Assembly (NCBI RefSeq): GCF_022637455.1
Contig: NZ_CP093341.1
Span: 1,178,001 to 1,242,000 of the forward strand
Origin: Lysobacter sp. S4-A87
GTDB taxonomy: Bacteria > Pseudomonadota > Gammaproteobacteria > Xanthomonadales > Xanthomonadaceae
Direction of reading: 5' to 3'
Length of the DNA: 64,000 nucleotides
Part shown: positions 43,335-53,900 of the stretch, in pieces
Layout of the letters: every line of letters starts with the position of its first letter
Position numbering within the stretch: position 1 is the stretch's first letter
The notes under the pieces: model-generated
Databases searched by the model: none
Seen by the model: the letters and a program-made list of their open reading frames with translations, nothing else
What the model was told of the DNA's origin: nothing
Translations under genes and position numbers: made by a program

Positions 43335-44762
43335 TCAGCCCGGCAGCGACAGGCGCGCGAGCGCGCCGCCGCCTTCGCGATTGTCCAGGGTGGCCTCGCC
43401 ACCGTGCAGGGTCGCCACTTCGGCGACGAAGCACAGGCCAAGGCCACTACTTCGGCTGCCATTGCCGGGACGCGGCAGCGAGTAGAAACGCTCGAACACG
43501 CGATCGCGCGCGTAGTCCGGGATGCCGGCGCCGCGGTCGCTCACCTCCAGGACCTGGCGCTCATCCTCGCGCTGCAGGCGCAGTTCGATGCGACTTGCCG
43601 CCGGGGCGAAATCGATCGCGTTCTCGATCAGGTTGATCAGCGCCTGGCGCAGCAGGAACGGATCGCCCTGGACGGCGGGCAGGCCATCCTGCAGGTCGAC
43701 GTCGAGCGCAATCCCGGCCCGCATCAGGCGTGTCGTGCATTGTGCGATGGCGTCTTCGGCCAGGGCCGCCAGCGCCACCGGCTCGGGCTGTTCCAGCCGC
43801 TGGCGATGCTCGACCGCGGCCAGCGCGAGCATCTTGTCGATCATCTGCGCCAGCCGTTCGCTCTGGCTGCGGATGCTGGCAGCGAAGCGGATCCGGTCGG
43901 CCTCGTCGAGCGGGCCTTCGAGCAGCTCGGCACTGCCACGGATGGCCGCCAGCGGACTCTTCATCTCGTGCGTCATGGTGTGCACGTACTGCTCGACGTA
44001 CTGCTTGCCTTCGAGGCGGACGCGCATGGTTTCCAGCGCCTGGCCGAGTTCGCCGAACTCGCCCGCGGCGCGCGGCACGGCGACGCGTTCGCCGGCGGTC
44101 ACGCCATTGGCATAGCGACGCAATTCGCCCAATTGCCGCGACAGCCACCAGGCCGCGACCAGGCCGACGAGCAAAGAGACCCCCAGCAGCACCGCGCCCC
44201 AGCGCAGCACCACGTTCTGGCTGCGCTCGATGAAGGGCGCGATGGCGCTGTTGGGCTTGGCCACCGTCAGCACGCCGATCACCTTGCCCTGGCCATCGCG
44301 GATGGGCGCGGCGACGTGCATCACGGTCGAGTCCGGGTCGGAGTACTGGCTGCGGCTGGAACGCGCGCCGTACTTCCCCTGCAGGGTCAGGTAGACGTCG
44401 TTCCAGCGCGAGTAGTCCGCACCGACATCGCGGCCACTGCTGTCGAACACGACCCTTCCCCGGGCATCGGTGACGTAGATGCGGTACTGCGAGGAGCGCT
44501 TGCCGAACCCCCATATCCTGGCGCCGTAGTCGCGCCGCGCCATCGCCCTGACCCGCCGGGCGAAGTCACCATCGTCGATGCGCCCGGCGATGAAGTCGTC
44601 GGTGGCCAGTTCGGCGAGCACGTTGGCGGTGTCGACCAGGGTGTCCTCCATCGCCTGGCGCACGCCCGGCTTGACCTCGGCGACGAACACCTGGGCCAGC
44701 AGCAGCCCCGCCAGCGCGACGATCAGGAAGTAGCCCAGGAAGATGCGCAGGCCGATCTTCAT
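43335..44762 (-). CDS. creC: Sensor histidine kinase CreC
   Basis: CreC (475 aa) is the membrane sensor of the CreBC two-component system. A first helix (residues 5-27) and a second near residue 190 bound a periplasmic cache-like sensor (ARIWGFGKRSSQYRIYVTD, VMHVAAPIRDGQGKVIGVLTV). After a HAMP linker, HisKA carries the phospho-acceptor His near residue 264 (HTMTHEMKSPLAAIRG), and the ATPase domain shows NLIENAIDFAP, VSDRGAGIPD and SSGLGLCFV. The THEMKSPL H-box is characteristic of CreC. Its start overlaps the creB stop (ATGA). Confidence 0.94.
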   Translation of the reverse strand: MKIGLRIFLGYFLIVALAGLLLAQVFVAEVKPGVRQAMEDTLVDTANVLAELATDDFIAGRIDDGDFARRVRAMARRDYGARIWGFGKRSSQYRIYVTDARGRVVFDSSGRDVGADYSRWNDVYLTLQGKYGARSSRSQYSDPDSTVMHVAAPIRDGQGKVIGVLTVAKPNSAIAPFIERSQNVVLRWGAVLLGVSLLVGLVAAWWLSRQLGELRRYANGVTAGERVAVPRAAGEFGELGQALETMRVRLEGKQYVEQYVHTMTHEMKSPLAAIRGSAELLEGPLDEADRIRFAASIRSQSERLAQMIDKMLALAAVEHRQRLEQPEPVALAALAEDAIAQCTTRLMRAGIALDVDLQDGLPAVQGDPFLLRQALINLIENAIDFAPAASRIELRLQREDERQVLEVSDRGAGIPDYARDRVFERFYSLPRPGNGSRSSGLGLCFVAEVATLHGGEATLDNREGGGALARLSLPG

Positions 44763-45445
44763 TCGCGCGCCGCCTTGCCGTCGCCCATGTCCAGCGAATA
44801 ACCCAGGCCGCGGTGGGTGCGGATCGGGTCGAGTTCGGGCGCGACCTCGCGCAGCTTCGCCCGCAGGGTCTTGATGTGGGTATCAACCGTGCGGTCACCG
44901 CTGTCGAGGGCATTGCCCCATACGCGGTCCATCAGCTGCGCGCGCGACAGCACCGCGCCCGGACGCTGCAACAGCGCCGCCAGCAGTCCGTACTCGTAGC
45001 GGGTGAGGTCGAGGAACTGGTGGCGGTAGGTGATGCGCTTGCCTTCGGCGTCATGGACGAACCCACCGGCCGCGGCCGGCGCCTCGTGGTGCGCGCGCCG
45101 CAGCACCACCCGCACGCGCGCAACCAGTTCGCGTGGCGAGAACGGCTTGGTCACGTAATCATCGCCGCCGATTTCCAGGCCGAGGATGCGTTCGGCTTCG
45201 GCGTTGTGCGCGGTCAGGAAGATCACCGGCAGGTCGCGTCCGCGCCGCAACTCACGGCACAACGCGAAGCCGCCGATGTCGGGGAGGCCGACGTCCAGCA
45301 CGGCCAGGTCGAACGACTGGCCGCGCGCCAGGGCCAGCGCATCGCGGCCGGTCAGGCAATGCGACGTCTCGAACCCGTCCGCACGCAACGCGTGCACGAC
45401 GATGTCGGCGATGGCGGGTTCGTCTTCTACCAGCAGGATGTGCAT
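44759..45445 (-). CDS. creB: Response regulator CreB
   Basis: CreB (228 aa) is an OmpR-type regulator activated by CreC. The receiver has HILLVEDEPAIAD, phospho-acceptor Asp51 in LAVLDVGLPDIGG, FLTAHN and YVTKPFSPREL. The winged helix ends VDTHIKTLRAKLREVAPELDPIRTHRG. The ATG at 45445 gives the standard start; extending upstream adds 13 unrelated residues. It is first in the creB-creC-creD run; creA, which precedes creB in E. coli, is absent here. It is divergent from rlmJ over 118 bp. Confidence 0.94.
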   Translation of the reverse strand: MHILLVEDEPAIADIVVHALRADGFETSHCLTGRDALALARGQSFDLAVLDVGLPDIGGFALCRELRRGRDLPVIFLTAHNAEAERILGLEIGGDDYVTKPFSPRELVARVRVVLRRAHHEAPAAAGGFVHDAEGKRITYRHQFLDLTRYEYGLLAALLQRPGAVLSRAQLMDRVWGNALDSGDRTVDTHIKTLRAKLREVAPELDPIRTHRGLGYSLDMGDGKAARE

Positions 45446-45563
45446 GGGCGGCGGCAGTCGGAATCGGAACCCGGAGGGCGTCAATCAAGCGTAGCAGCCC
45501 CCTCGCCGAGCCCGGAACGGCGCGTGCGTGTAGATTGTGCGGGTCCCCGCTCCCCCGCCCCCC

Positions 45564-46424
45564 ATGAATTACCGTCACGCGTTCCACGCCGGCAACCATG
45601 CCGACGTGCTCAAGCACATCGCGCTGCTGGCGATCTGCGATGCCCTGGTCGCCAAGCCGGCGCCGGTGTTCGCACTCGATACCCACGCCGGCCGTGGTCT
45701 GTACGCGCTCGACAGCAATTCGGCGCAGCGCACCGGCGAGGCCGAGGGCGGCATCGGCCGGCTGATTGCCGAGGCGCCCAGGCATCCTGCGGTGGCCCGC
45801 TACCTGGCCGCGATCCGCGCCTGTCGCCACGAACATGGCCAGGCCAGCTATCCGGGCTCGCCCTGGCTGCTCGCCCACGCCCTGCGCGAGCAGGACCGCA
45901 TCGCCGCCTGCGAACTGCAGCCGGAGGAAGCCGGCCAGCTCAAGGCCGTGTTCGAGCGCGACCCGCGCGTGGCCGTGCATGCGCGCGACGGCTATGCGGC
46001 GATGAAAGCCCTGCTGCCGGCCCGTATCGGCGAAACCCGTTACAACCGCGGCCTGGTACTGATCGACCCGCCGTACGAAGCGCAGCTGGAAGAGTTCGAC
46101 ACCGCCATCGCGGCACTGCGCGAAGGCATCAGCCGCTGGCCGCAGGGCACGTTCGCCCTGTGGTACCCGATCAAGCTGCGTCGCGCACTGCAGCCGTTCT
46201 ACCGGCGTGCGGCGGCGATCCCGGCCAAGTCGTCGTTCGTGGCCGAACTGCAGGTCCGGGCCGACGACTCTCCGCTGCGCATGAACGGCAGCGGCCTGCT
46301 GGTACTCAACCCGCCCTGGCAGCTGGACCAGTCGCTGGCCGGCGTACTTCCGCTGCTGGCCAGGGTGCTCGGCGAAGGGCCGGGCGCGGCCAGCCGGGTG
46401 GAGTGGCTGGTGCGCGCGGCTTAG
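45564..46424 (+). CDS. rlmJ: 23S rRNA (adenine-2030-N6)-methyltransferase RlmJ
   Basis: RlmJ (286 aa; E. coli 280) methylates A2030 of 23S rRNA. It opens MNYRHAFHAGNHADVLKHI, diagnostic for the family. SAM motif I is FALDTHAGRGLYAL near residue 38, and the catalytic motif IV is VLIDPPYEAQLEEF (DPPY). The product ends before a hairpin in the convergent gap. The ATG at 45564 is the family start; a GTG nine codons earlier is not needed. It is monocistronic. Confidence 0.95.
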   Translation: MNYRHAFHAGNHADVLKHIALLAICDALVAKPAPVFALDTHAGRGLYALDSNSAQRTGEAEGGIGRLIAEAPRHPAVARYLAAIRACRHEHGQASYPGSPWLLAHALREQDRIAACELQPEEAGQLKAVFERDPRVAVHARDGYAAMKALLPARIGETRYNRGLVLIDPPYEAQLEEFDTAIAALREGISRWPQGTFALWYPIKLRRALQPFYRRAAAIPAKSSFVAELQVRADDSPLRMNGSGLLVLNPPWQLDQSLAGVLPLLARVLGEGPGAASRVEWLVRAA

Positions 46425-46430
46425 GCCTGG

Positions 46431-46450
46431 GTCCCGGCGTTCGCCGGGAC
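46431..46450. repeat. GTCCCGG-type hairpin repeat between rlmJ and CDF gene
   Basis: GTCCCGGC / GCCGGGAC 8-bp stem with loop GTTC, 7 bp after the rlmJ stop. It resembles the TGGATCCCCGCCTTCGCGGGGATGA palindrome seen at 55021 and may serve as a bidirectional terminator. Confidence 0.6.
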
Positions 46451-46463
46451 GATGGTGACGACC

Positions 46464-47375
46464 TCAGTCCGCCTTGCGATCCGGCTCGAAGAAGCTCCAT
46501 CGCACTTCCGGGAAACTCTGCTTGAGCGCCCGCTCGACCGTATTGATCTGATCCATCAGAGTCCCGACGCTGTGCTCCTCGCGCATCTGCGCCTGCACCG
46601 AAACCAGCACCTCGTTGCCCAGCTGCAGCGTGATCAGGCTGATCACGCGCGTGATCTCCGGGCGCGCATCGAGGAACTCGCGCATCTGCTTCTGACGCGC
46701 AGGGTCCACACTTTGCCCGATCAGCATCGCCTTGACCTCGATCGCGACGAACACCGCGACCACGATCAGCAACGCACCGATGGTGATCGTGCCGATCGCA
46801 TCCCACAGCGGATTGCCCGTGACCGCGGCCAGCAGCACCGCCACCAGCGCGAACACCAGGCCGAACAGCGCCGCCAGGTCCTCGCCGAAGATCACCACCA
46901 GTTCGGCCTGGCGGCTCTCGCGGAACCACTGCCACAGGTTGCGGTCGCCGCGCGCCTTGTTGACCTCGACCAGGCAGGCCCGCATCGACACCGCCTCGGC
47001 AATGATGCCGAACGTCAGCACGCCCGCAGCCCAGTACCAATGCTTGATCGGTTCGGGATGCTGCAGTTTGTGGATGCCCTCGTACAGCGAGAACATGCCG
47101 CCGACGGTGAACAGCATCACCGCCACCAGGAACGACCAGAAGTAGATCGCCTTGCCATAGCCGAGCGGGTATTCCGGCGATGGCGGCTTGCGGGCCTGGC
47201 GCATGCCCAGCAACAGCAGCAACTGGTTGCCGCAGTCGGCCAGCGAATGCACCGTCTCTGCCAGCATCGCGCTTGAGCCGGTGAAGAACGCGGCCACGCC
47301 CTTGGCGACCGCGATCGCGAAATTGGCGCCCAGCGCAAACAGGATCGCGCGGGTCGAATCACCACCACCTGCCAT
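46464..47375 (-). CDS. Cation diffusion facilitator (CDF) family transporter
   Basis: This 303-aa six-helix inner-membrane metal/proton antiporter has the helix II site HSLADCGN (HxxxD) in AMLAETVHSLADCGNQLLLL and the helix V region DAIGTITIGALLI. The cytosolic C-terminal domain (residues about 205-295) ends in a ferredoxin-like dimerisation fold (EITRVISLITLQLGNEVLVSVQAQ). The pairing of His/Asp in helix II and the GEDLAALFG segment differs from classic DxxxD ZitB/FieF, so the metal (Zn, Mn, Fe) is not certain. It is convergent with rlmJ. Confidence 0.9.
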   Translation of the reverse strand: MAGGGDSTRAILFALGANFAIAVAKGVAAFFTGSSAMLAETVHSLADCGNQLLLLLGMRQARKPPSPEYPLGYGKAIYFWSFLVAVMLFTVGGMFSLYEGIHKLQHPEPIKHWYWAAGVLTFGIIAEAVSMRACLVEVNKARGDRNLWQWFRESRQAELVVIFGEDLAALFGLVFALVAVLLAAVTGNPLWDAIGTITIGALLIVVAVFVAIEVKAMLIGQSVDPARQKQMREFLDARPEITRVISLITLQLGNEVLVSVQAQMREEHSVGTLMDQINTVERALKQSFPEVRWSFFEPDRKAD

Positions 47376-47517
47376 GTTTCTTCCTTGGTTTTTTGGGTCG
47401 CTGATGTTGTCGCTGTCCAGCGCGCGCCTGGTCGCGGCTGCGCGCGGAACCTGAACCGCGCGAGTCTAGCATCGGCGCATGGCCGACCCGCGCTGCCGCG
47501 ACGCGATCAGGATGCGA

Positions 47518-47868
47518 TCAGTCGGCCAGTTCGCGCTGCGTGCGCTTGGGCAGTTTTTCGCGGACCAGCTCGTAGCTGCGACGCACCAGGGCGCGCAGCT
47601 CGTCGGCGGGAACCCGCTTGGGCTGCTCGATGTACACCCAGTGCGCCCGGGCCAGGTACGGGGCCGGGATGAACCCGGGTCGCTCGGTCAGCTCCAGGAA
47701 CCGTTCGTCCTCGACCTTGAAGCTCATGCTCCCCGCCTTCGGTCCGCGCAGGCAGATCACGCAGAACATCTTGCCGGCCACCGAGAAGACCAGGTCGTCC
47801 TCCCACTTCACCGACTCCTCCACCCCCGGCCAGGGCTCCAGCCAGCCGCGCAACGTGTTCTCGTTCAT
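47518..47868 (-). CDS. MmcQ/YjbR family protein
   Basis: This 116-aa protein has the CyaY-like YjbR fold. It begins NTLRGWLEPWPGVEESVKWEDDLVF and continues FCVICLRGPKAGSMSFKV and YLARAHWVYIEQPKRVP. The W-x-E/D...K...F...GKMF layout is typical of YjbR/MmcQ proteins, once described as DNA-binding; their function is unresolved. The ATG at 47868 begins the domain. It is divergent from the following GNAT gene over 120 bp. Confidence 0.85.
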   Translation of the reverse strand: MNENTLRGWLEPWPGVEESVKWEDDLVFSVAGKMFCVICLRGPKAGSMSFKVEDERFLELTERPGFIPAPYLARAHWVYIEQPKRVPADELRALVRRSYELVREKLPKRTQRELAD

Positions 47869-47988
47869 CTGCCTGTCCCCTGTCCTGTCATGTCCGGCCC
47901 TGGGCCGCCCGATGAACGGCACGCGCCCGGGGCCGTCCTGTGAAGATTGTGAATACGCCTCTGCGACGAAGTGTGCCAATATCCGCCC

Positions 47989-48540
47989 ATGGCCGCGCGC
48001 GAACGCCTCCCGCCTTGGCACGAAAGAATGCGCCTTCCCAACGGGCGCGAAGTGCTCATACGCCCGATTCGGCCGGAAGACGCCGAACCGATCCGCGCGA
48101 GCTTCTCCCTGCTTGAGCCCGAAGAGGTCCGACAGCGCTTCCTGTATGCGCTCAAGGAGCTCACCGCGGACATGGCCGAGCGGATGGCGCGGATCAACCC
48201 CAAGACTGAATTCGCACTGGTCGCGGCCGAGCCGCTGCCTCCGGGCGAAGCCCTGGTCGGCGCGGTGGCCCGCATTGCCATCGACGAGAACGGCAAGGAT
48301 GCCGAGTTCGCCATCCTGGTCAGCCATTACGTGGCGGGCATGGGCCTGGGCCGGTACCTGATGACGCGTCTGGTGAAATGGGCCCGCGGCAAGAAGCTCG
48401 AGCGCGTGTACGGGGATGTGTTCGAGCACAACCAGGCGATGCTTTCGCTGGCCGAGTCACTGGGCTTCCAGCGCGAGTTCCAGCAGGACGCGCCGGGCCT
48501 GATCCGGGTCGCACTGGACCTGAAGGCACGCAAGGCCTGA
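47989..48540 (+). CDS. GNAT-family N-acetyltransferase
   Basis: This 183-aa GNAT domain shows VLIRPIRPEDAEPIRASFSLL at the N terminus, then FAILVSHYVAGMGLGRYLMTRL carrying the acetyl-CoA loop, and FEHNQAMLSLAESLGFQREF at motif B. It resembles the standalone GNAT domain related to the C-terminal part of protein lysine acetyltransferase Pat, in the RxxRP start and GLG loop. The target is unknown. The ATG at 47989 is preferred over a GTG six codons upstream; neither has a strong ribosome site. Confidence 0.87.
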   Translation: MAARERLPPWHERMRLPNGREVLIRPIRPEDAEPIRASFSLLEPEEVRQRFLYALKELTADMAERMARINPKTEFALVAAEPLPPGEALVGAVARIAIDENGKDAEFAILVSHYVAGMGLGRYLMTRLVKWARGKKLERVYGDVFEHNQAMLSLAESLGFQREFQQDAPGLIRVALDLKARKA

Positions 48541-48647
48541 CCTGTCCGCAAGGACGGCGTTGCCGCGTTCAATTCTTTGCTCGGGGGGCCTGCGGCAGGG
48601 TGCTGCCGCGCGTCCATGGAAGGACCCCACCCCTTCCGGACCCCGCC

Positions 48648-49697
48648 ATGACCGTAAACGAAGAACGCCTCAACCAGTTCCTTGGCCACGCCGTAGGCGA
48701 CCTCGGCGCGGCGATGAGCGCCACGCTGATGCTGATCGGCGACCAGCTCGGCCTGTATCGCGCCCTGGCGAAACGACCCATGAACTCCGTGCAGCTGGCA
48801 TCGGAAACCGACACCAACGAGCGCTATGTGCGCGAGTGGCTCGGCAACCAGGCCGCGGGTGGCTATGTCGAGTACGACGCGGCCGCCGACACGTATTCGC
48901 TCAGTCCCGAGCAGGCCCTGTGCCTGGCCGACCCGGGTGGACCGGTCGACCTGCCCGGCGCCTATTCGCTGGTCGAGGCGACGTTCCATGCGCTGGAGCG
49001 CACCAAGGACAACTTCCGGACCGGCAAGGGCATGGAATGGGGTGAGCACCACCCGTGTCTGTTCCACGGCACCGAGCGCTTCTTCCGCGCCGGTTACAAC
49101 GCAAACCTGATCACCAGCTGGTTGCCGGCGCTCGACGGCGTGATCGAGAAACTCAAGGCCGGCGGCAAGGCCGCGGATGTCGGTTGCGGGCACGGCGCGA
49201 GCACGACGCTGATGGCGCAGGCGTTTCCAAAATCGAGCTTCATCGGCTACGACTACCACGCTGGCTCGATCGAGGTGGCCAGTGAACGCGCCCGCCAGGC
49301 GCGCGTCGACAACGCCTATTTCGAGGTCGCCGACGCCACCGGATACCGCGGCGACCACTTCGATCTGATCGCGTTCTTCGACTGCCTGCACGACATGGCC
49401 GACCCGGTCGGTGCAGCCCGGCATGCCCTGCACGCACTCAAGCCAGACGGCACCTGCCTGCTGGTCGAGCCGTTCGCTGGCGACAGCGTCGAGGAGAATC
49501 TCAATCCGGTCGGTCGCGTCTACTACGGCGCGTCATCGCAGATCTGCGTGCCGGTATCGCTGGCACGCAACGGACCGGCGCTCGGGGCGCAGGCCGGGGA
49601 AGCGCGATTGCGCGCGGTGCTGGAGGAAGCCGGATTCAAGCGCTTCCGCCGCGCCACGCAGACTCCGTTCAACCTGGTGCTCGAAGCGCGCCCGTAG
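48648..49697 (+). CDS. Class I SAM-dependent methyltransferase with winged-helix N domain
   Basis: This 349-aa protein combines an N-terminal winged-helix dimerisation domain (residues about 10-85, [18 protein letters not shown] ... [15 protein letters not shown]) with a Rossmann methyltransferase. Motif I is [17 protein letters not shown] near residue 180, followed by [14 protein letters not shown], and motif IV is [19 protein letters not shown]. The architecture matches the mycobacterial Rv2258c-like group of small-molecule methyltransferases with unknown substrates. The ATG at 48648 begins the conserved domain; the open frame above crosses the GNAT gene in another register. Confidence 0.87.
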   Translation: MTVNEERLNQFLGHAVGDLGAAMSATLMLIGDQLGLYRALAKRPMNSVQLASETDTNERYVREWLGNQAAGGYVEYDAAADTYSLSPEQALCLADPGGPVDLPGAYSLVEATFHALERTKDNFRTGKGMEWGEHHPCLFHGTERFFRAGYNANLITSWLPALDGVIEKLKAGGKAADVGCGHGASTTLMAQAFPKSSFIGYDYHAGSIEVASERARQARVDNAYFEVADATGYRGDHFDLIAFFDCLHDMADPVGAARHALHALKPDGTCLLVEPFAGDSVEENLNPVGRVYYGASSQICVPVSLARNGPALGAQAGEARLRAVLEEAGFKRFRRATQTPFNLVLEARP

Positions 49698-49717
49698 CAG
49701 ATCGCGCCCCGGCTGCA

Positions 49718-49743
49718 GCAGGAGCCAGCGGACTGGCTCCTGC
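49718..49743. terminator. Perfect hairpin between methyltransferase and ohr
   Basis: GCAGGAGCCAG / CTGGCTCCTGC, an 11-bp perfect stem with loop CGGA, sits in a 69-bp convergent gap. There is no U-tract. It may be a bidirectional terminator or a REP relative. Confidence 0.6.
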
Positions 49744-49766
49744 GCAAGGCGTGCAAGCAGCCTTGA

Positions 49767-50192
49767 TCAGACGATGGTCAGGGTGACGTCGATGTTGCCG
49801 CGGGTCGCGTTCGAGTACGGGCAGACCTGGTGGGCCTTCTCGACCAGCGCTTCAGCCTGCTCGCGCGGCAGGCCCGGCAGCGAGATCTTCAGCTCGGCCT
49901 GGATGCCGAAGGCCTGGCCAACCGGGCCGATGCCGACGCTGCCTTCGATGCTGGCGTCGGCCGGCAGTGCGATCTTCTCGCGCGCGGCGACAACCTTCAG
50001 CGCGCCGATGAAGCAGGCCGAGTAGCCGGCTGCGAACAGCTGCTCCGGATTGGTGCCCTCGCCGCCGCCGCCGCCGAGTTCACGCGGCGTGGTGAGCTTG
50101 ATGTCGAGCACGTTGTCGGAGGAGACGGCGCGACCGTCGCGGCCGCCGGTGGCGGTGGCATGGGCGGTGTAGAGGACTTTGTCGAGCGACAT
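49767..50192 (-). CDS. ohr: Organic hydroperoxide resistance protein Ohr
   Basis: Ohr (141 aa) is a homodimeric, lipoyl-dependent thiol peroxidase that reduces fatty-acid and alkyl hydroperoxides. The peroxidatic Cys60 lies in [14 protein letters not shown] and the resolving Cys124 in [13 protein letters not shown]. The N-terminal [15 protein letters not shown] segment with the catalytic Arg is intact. It is 105 bp downstream of ohrR on the same strand, the arrangement known from Xanthomonas. Confidence 0.96.
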   Translation of the reverse strand: MSLDKVLYTAHATATGGRDGRAVSSDNVLDIKLTTPRELGGGGGEGTNPEQLFAAGYSACFIGALKVVAAREKIALPADASIEGSVGIGPVGQAFGIQAELKISLPGLPREQAEALVEKAHQVCPYSNATRGNIDVTLTIV

Positions 50193-50297
50193 GGGATGAC
50201 TCCTTTGGGGCTTGCGGGGGGATGTGCCGTTTCCGGCGGTGTTGTAACTAGTGCGCCAGTTGATCGTGCGCTATGTATATGTCAGGCGCGTGGACGG

Positions 50298-50765
50298 TCA
50301 TGCGTTCTTCGCCAGGCTCCCGCGCAGGGACTCGAGCTGCTGCTTGAGCGACACCATTTCCTCGAGCGAGCACTCCGCCGCGCAGACCAGCTCGGCCGGA
50401 ACCGTTCGCGCCCGGGCCTTGAGGGCGCGCCCTTCCTGCGTCAGCGCGATGATCACCTGGCGCTCGTCGTCGAGCGCGCGGGTGCGGGTGATCAGACCGG
50501 CCGCCTGCATCCGCTTGAGCAGCGGCGTCAGCGTGGCCGAGTCCAGGAACAGGCGCTCGCCGATCTCGCTGACCGTGATCTGGTCGCGCTCCCATAGCAC
50601 GAGCATCGCCAGGTACTGCGGGTACGTCAGGCCGAGCGGGCCGAGCAGCTTGCGGTAGACCTTGTTGAGCGCGAGCCCGGTCGAGTACAGGGCGAAGCAG
50701 AGCTGCTCGTCGAGCGTCTGCGGCGCCTTGGCCCGGGTTGCCTTGCTGGTGGCTGCGGTCTTCAT
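50298..50765 (-). CDS. ohrR: MarR-family organic-peroxide sensor OhrR
   Basis: OhrR (155 aa) represses ohr until an organic peroxide oxidises its reactive cysteine. That cysteine is Cys23 in [20 protein letters not shown], followed by the conserved Tyr residues ([14 protein letters not shown]). The winged helix comprises [29 protein letters not shown] and [16 protein letters not shown]-terminal Cys ([13 protein letters not shown]) could provide the resolving thiol of two-Cys OhrR proteins. It is divergent from mfd; the AT-rich region just upstream is the likely promoter/operator. Confidence 0.93.
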   Translation of the reverse strand: MKTAATSKATRAKAPQTLDEQLCFALYSTGLALNKVYRKLLGPLGLTYPQYLAMLVLWERDQITVSEIGERLFLDSATLTPLLKRMQAAGLITRTRALDDERQVIIALTQEGRALKARARTVPAELVCAAECSLEEMVSLKQQLESLRGSLAKNA

Positions 50766-50769
50766 GCTG

Positions 50770-50806
50770 CGCACTTTATATAGTACGCTATCTAATTGCA
50801 AGCGAT
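50770..50806. promoter_or_regulatory. AT-rich candidate OhrR operator/promoter
   Basis: CACTTTATATAGTACGCTAT... is strikingly AT-rich for this genome and lies directly before ohrR. It contains the inverted repeat ATAG-TACG-CTAT. A related CGCTATGTATATG occurs in the ohrR-ohr spacer (50268-50281). The assignment rests on position and symmetry only. Confidence 0.4.
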
Positions 50807-50966
50807 TATTTTCGTGACTGGTGGAACGCTGCGGTCCAGCCCCGGGCGTCCCGAGCGCAGCGGGCGTCCGGGCCCTGCCCGCCCCACTCACGTAAAATGC
50901 AGCCTCTTTGCGCTGGCGGCGATGGCTGCCGGCGCTGCATTCGTTTTCTCGATCGAGATCCCCCCG

Positions 50967-53900
50967 ATGCCGAAGACCGATTTCCCCACTCCGCCCTTGC
51001 CGAAGGCCGGACAGCAGCGCGCCTGGTGGCGCGCGCCGGCATCGCCTTCCGCACTGGCCTTCCACATCGCCTCGGCGGCCCGCGCGCACACGGGACCGGT
51101 GCTCGCAGTCGCACGCGACAACCACACCGCGCACCAGCTGGAGTCCGACCTGCAGACGCTGCTGGCCGGACAGGCCGAAGTGCCGGTGCTGGCATTCCCG
51201 GACTGGGAAACCCTGCCCTACGACATCTTCAGCCCGCACCCGGACATCGTCAGCCAGCGCCTGTCGGCACTGCACCGACTGCCCACGCTCAAGCGCGGCA
51301 TCGTGATCGTGCCGGTGCAGACCCTGCTGCAGCGGCTGGCACCGCTCAAGCACATCGTCGGCGGCAGCTTCGACGTGAAGCTGGGCCAGCGCCTGGACCT
51401 GGACGCGGAGAAGCGCCGGCTCGAATCGGCCGGCTACCGTCACGTACCGCAGGTGCTGGACCCGGGCGATTTCGCCGTGCGCGGCGGCCTGCTCGATGTC
51501 TATCCGATGGGCGCCGAGCAACCGTTCCGCGTCGAGCTGCTCGACGACGAGATCGACACCATCCGCGCGTTCGATCCGGAATCGCAACGCTCGCTCGACA
51601 AGATCGATTCGGTGCACTTGTTGCCGGGCCGCGAAGTCCCGCTCGATGACGCCTCGCTCAAGCGCGCGCTCGACGCCCTGCGCGACCGTTTCGACCTCGA
51701 TACCCGCCGCAGCGCGCTGTACCAGGACCTCAAGGCCGGGCTGACGCCACCGGGAATCGAGTACTACCTGCCGTTGTTCTTCGACAAGACCGCGACGCTG
51801 TTCGACTACCTCGCCGCCGATACCTTGCCGGTGATCGGCGACGGCGCACTGGAGGCGGCCGAACAGTTCTGGAGCAACACCGGCGAACGCTACGAGCAGC
51901 GACGCCACGATCTCGAGCGGCCGCTGCTGCCGCCGGATGCGTTGTACCTGGCGCCGAATGCGCTGCGTGAGCGCCTCAATGAAGGCAACCGCGTCGAAGT
52001 CTGCGGCGAAGGCCATCCGCAGCGCGACCGCGCCGAAGCGCTCGGCGACCAGCCGGCACCGGCGCTGCCGATCGCAGCGCGCGACCACGCCCCAGCCGAT
52101 GCATTGAAGTCTTTCCTTGGCAGCTATCCGGGACGCGTGCTGATCGCTGCCGATTCGGCCGGGCGTCGAGAAGCGCTGCTGGAGCTGCTGCAGGCAGCGG
52201 ACCTGAGGCCCGAGGTCGTGTCAGGCTGGCCGGCATTCGCGCCGCCGCAGGGGCAGAGTCGGTTCGCGATCGCCGTCGCGCCGTTTGACGACGGCTTTGC
52301 CATCAGCGAGCCCGCGCTCGCGGTGCTGACCGAGCGCCAGCTCTTCCCCGAGCGCGCCAGCCAGCCGCGCCGGCGCCGCCGTGTCGGCCGCGAGCCCGAG
52401 GCGATCATCCGCGACCTGGGCGAGCTCAGCGAAGGCGCGCCGATCGTCCACGAGGATCATGGCGTCGGCCGTTACCGTGGCCTGATCACGCTGGAAGCCG
52501 GCGGCCTGCCGGGCGAGTACCTGGAGATCGAATACGCCAAGGGTGACCGCCTGTACGTGCCGGTCGCGCAACTGCACCTGATCAACCGCTACTCCGGCGC
52601 CTCCGACGAAACCGCGCCGCTGCACTCGCTCGGTGGCGAGCAGTGGACCAAGGCCAAGCGCAAGGCGGCAGAGAAGGTCCGCGATGTCGCCGCCGAGCTG
52701 CTGGAGATCCAGGCCAAGCGCCAGGCCCGCGCCGGCCTGGCGATCGACATCGACCGCAGCATGTACGAGCCATTCGCAGCTGCATTTCCATTCGAGGAAA
52801 CACCCGACCAGCACGCTGCGATCGAAGCGGTCATCCGCGACCTGGGCTCCAGCCAGCCGATGGACCGGGTGATCTGCGGCGACGTCGGCTTCGGCAAGAC
52901 CGAGGTCGCGGTGCGCGCGGCCTTCGTCGCCGCTGCCGCCGGCAAGCAGGTCGCCGTGCTGGTGCCGACCACGCTGCTGGCCGAGCAGCACTACCGCACC
53001 ATGCGCGACCGCTTCGCCGACTGGCCGCTCAAGGTCGAGGTGCTGTCACGCTTCAAGACCGCCAAGGAGATCAAGGCCGAGCTGGAGAAGGTGGCCGAGG
53101 GCAAGATCGACGTCGTCGTCGGCACCCATCGCCTGCTGCAGCCGGACGTGCGCTTCAAGGACCTGGGCGCGGTGATCGTCGACGAGGAACAGCGCTTCGG
53201 CGTGCGCCAGAAGGAGGCGCTGAAGGCGCTGCGCGCCAACGTCCACCTGCTGACCATGACCGCCACCCCCATCCCGCGCACGCTCAACATGGCCATGGCA
53301 GGCCTGCGCGACCTGTCGATCATCGCCACCCCGCCCGCGCACCGCCTGGCGGTGCAGACCTTCGTGGTGCCGTGGGATGACGCGCAGCTGCGCGAAGCGT
53401 TCCAGCGCGAGCTCTCGCGCGGCGGCCAGGTGTACTTCCTGCACAACGACGTCGAAAGCATCGGCCGCATGCAGCGTCAGCTGGAGGAACTGGTGCCGGA
53501 GGCGCGTATCGGCGTCGCCCACGGCCAGATGCCCGAGCGCGAACTGGAACGGGTGATGCTCGACTTCCACAAGCAGCGCTTCAACGTGCTGCTGTCGACG
53601 ACGATCATCGAATCGGGCATCGACATCCCCAACGCCAACACCATCATCATGAACCGCGCCGACAAGTTCGGCCTGGCACAGCTGCACCAGCTGCGTGGCC
53701 GCGTAGGCCGCAGCCACCACCGTGCCTATGCCTACCTGGTGGTCCCGGACAAGAAGTCGATCACCGCCGATGCACGCAAGCGCCTGGATGCGATCGCGGC
53801 CATGGACGAGCTCGGTGCCGGCTTCACCCTGGCCACGCACGACCTCGAGATCCGCGGCGCCGGCGAGCTGCTCGGCGAGGAACAGAGCGGACAGATGGCC

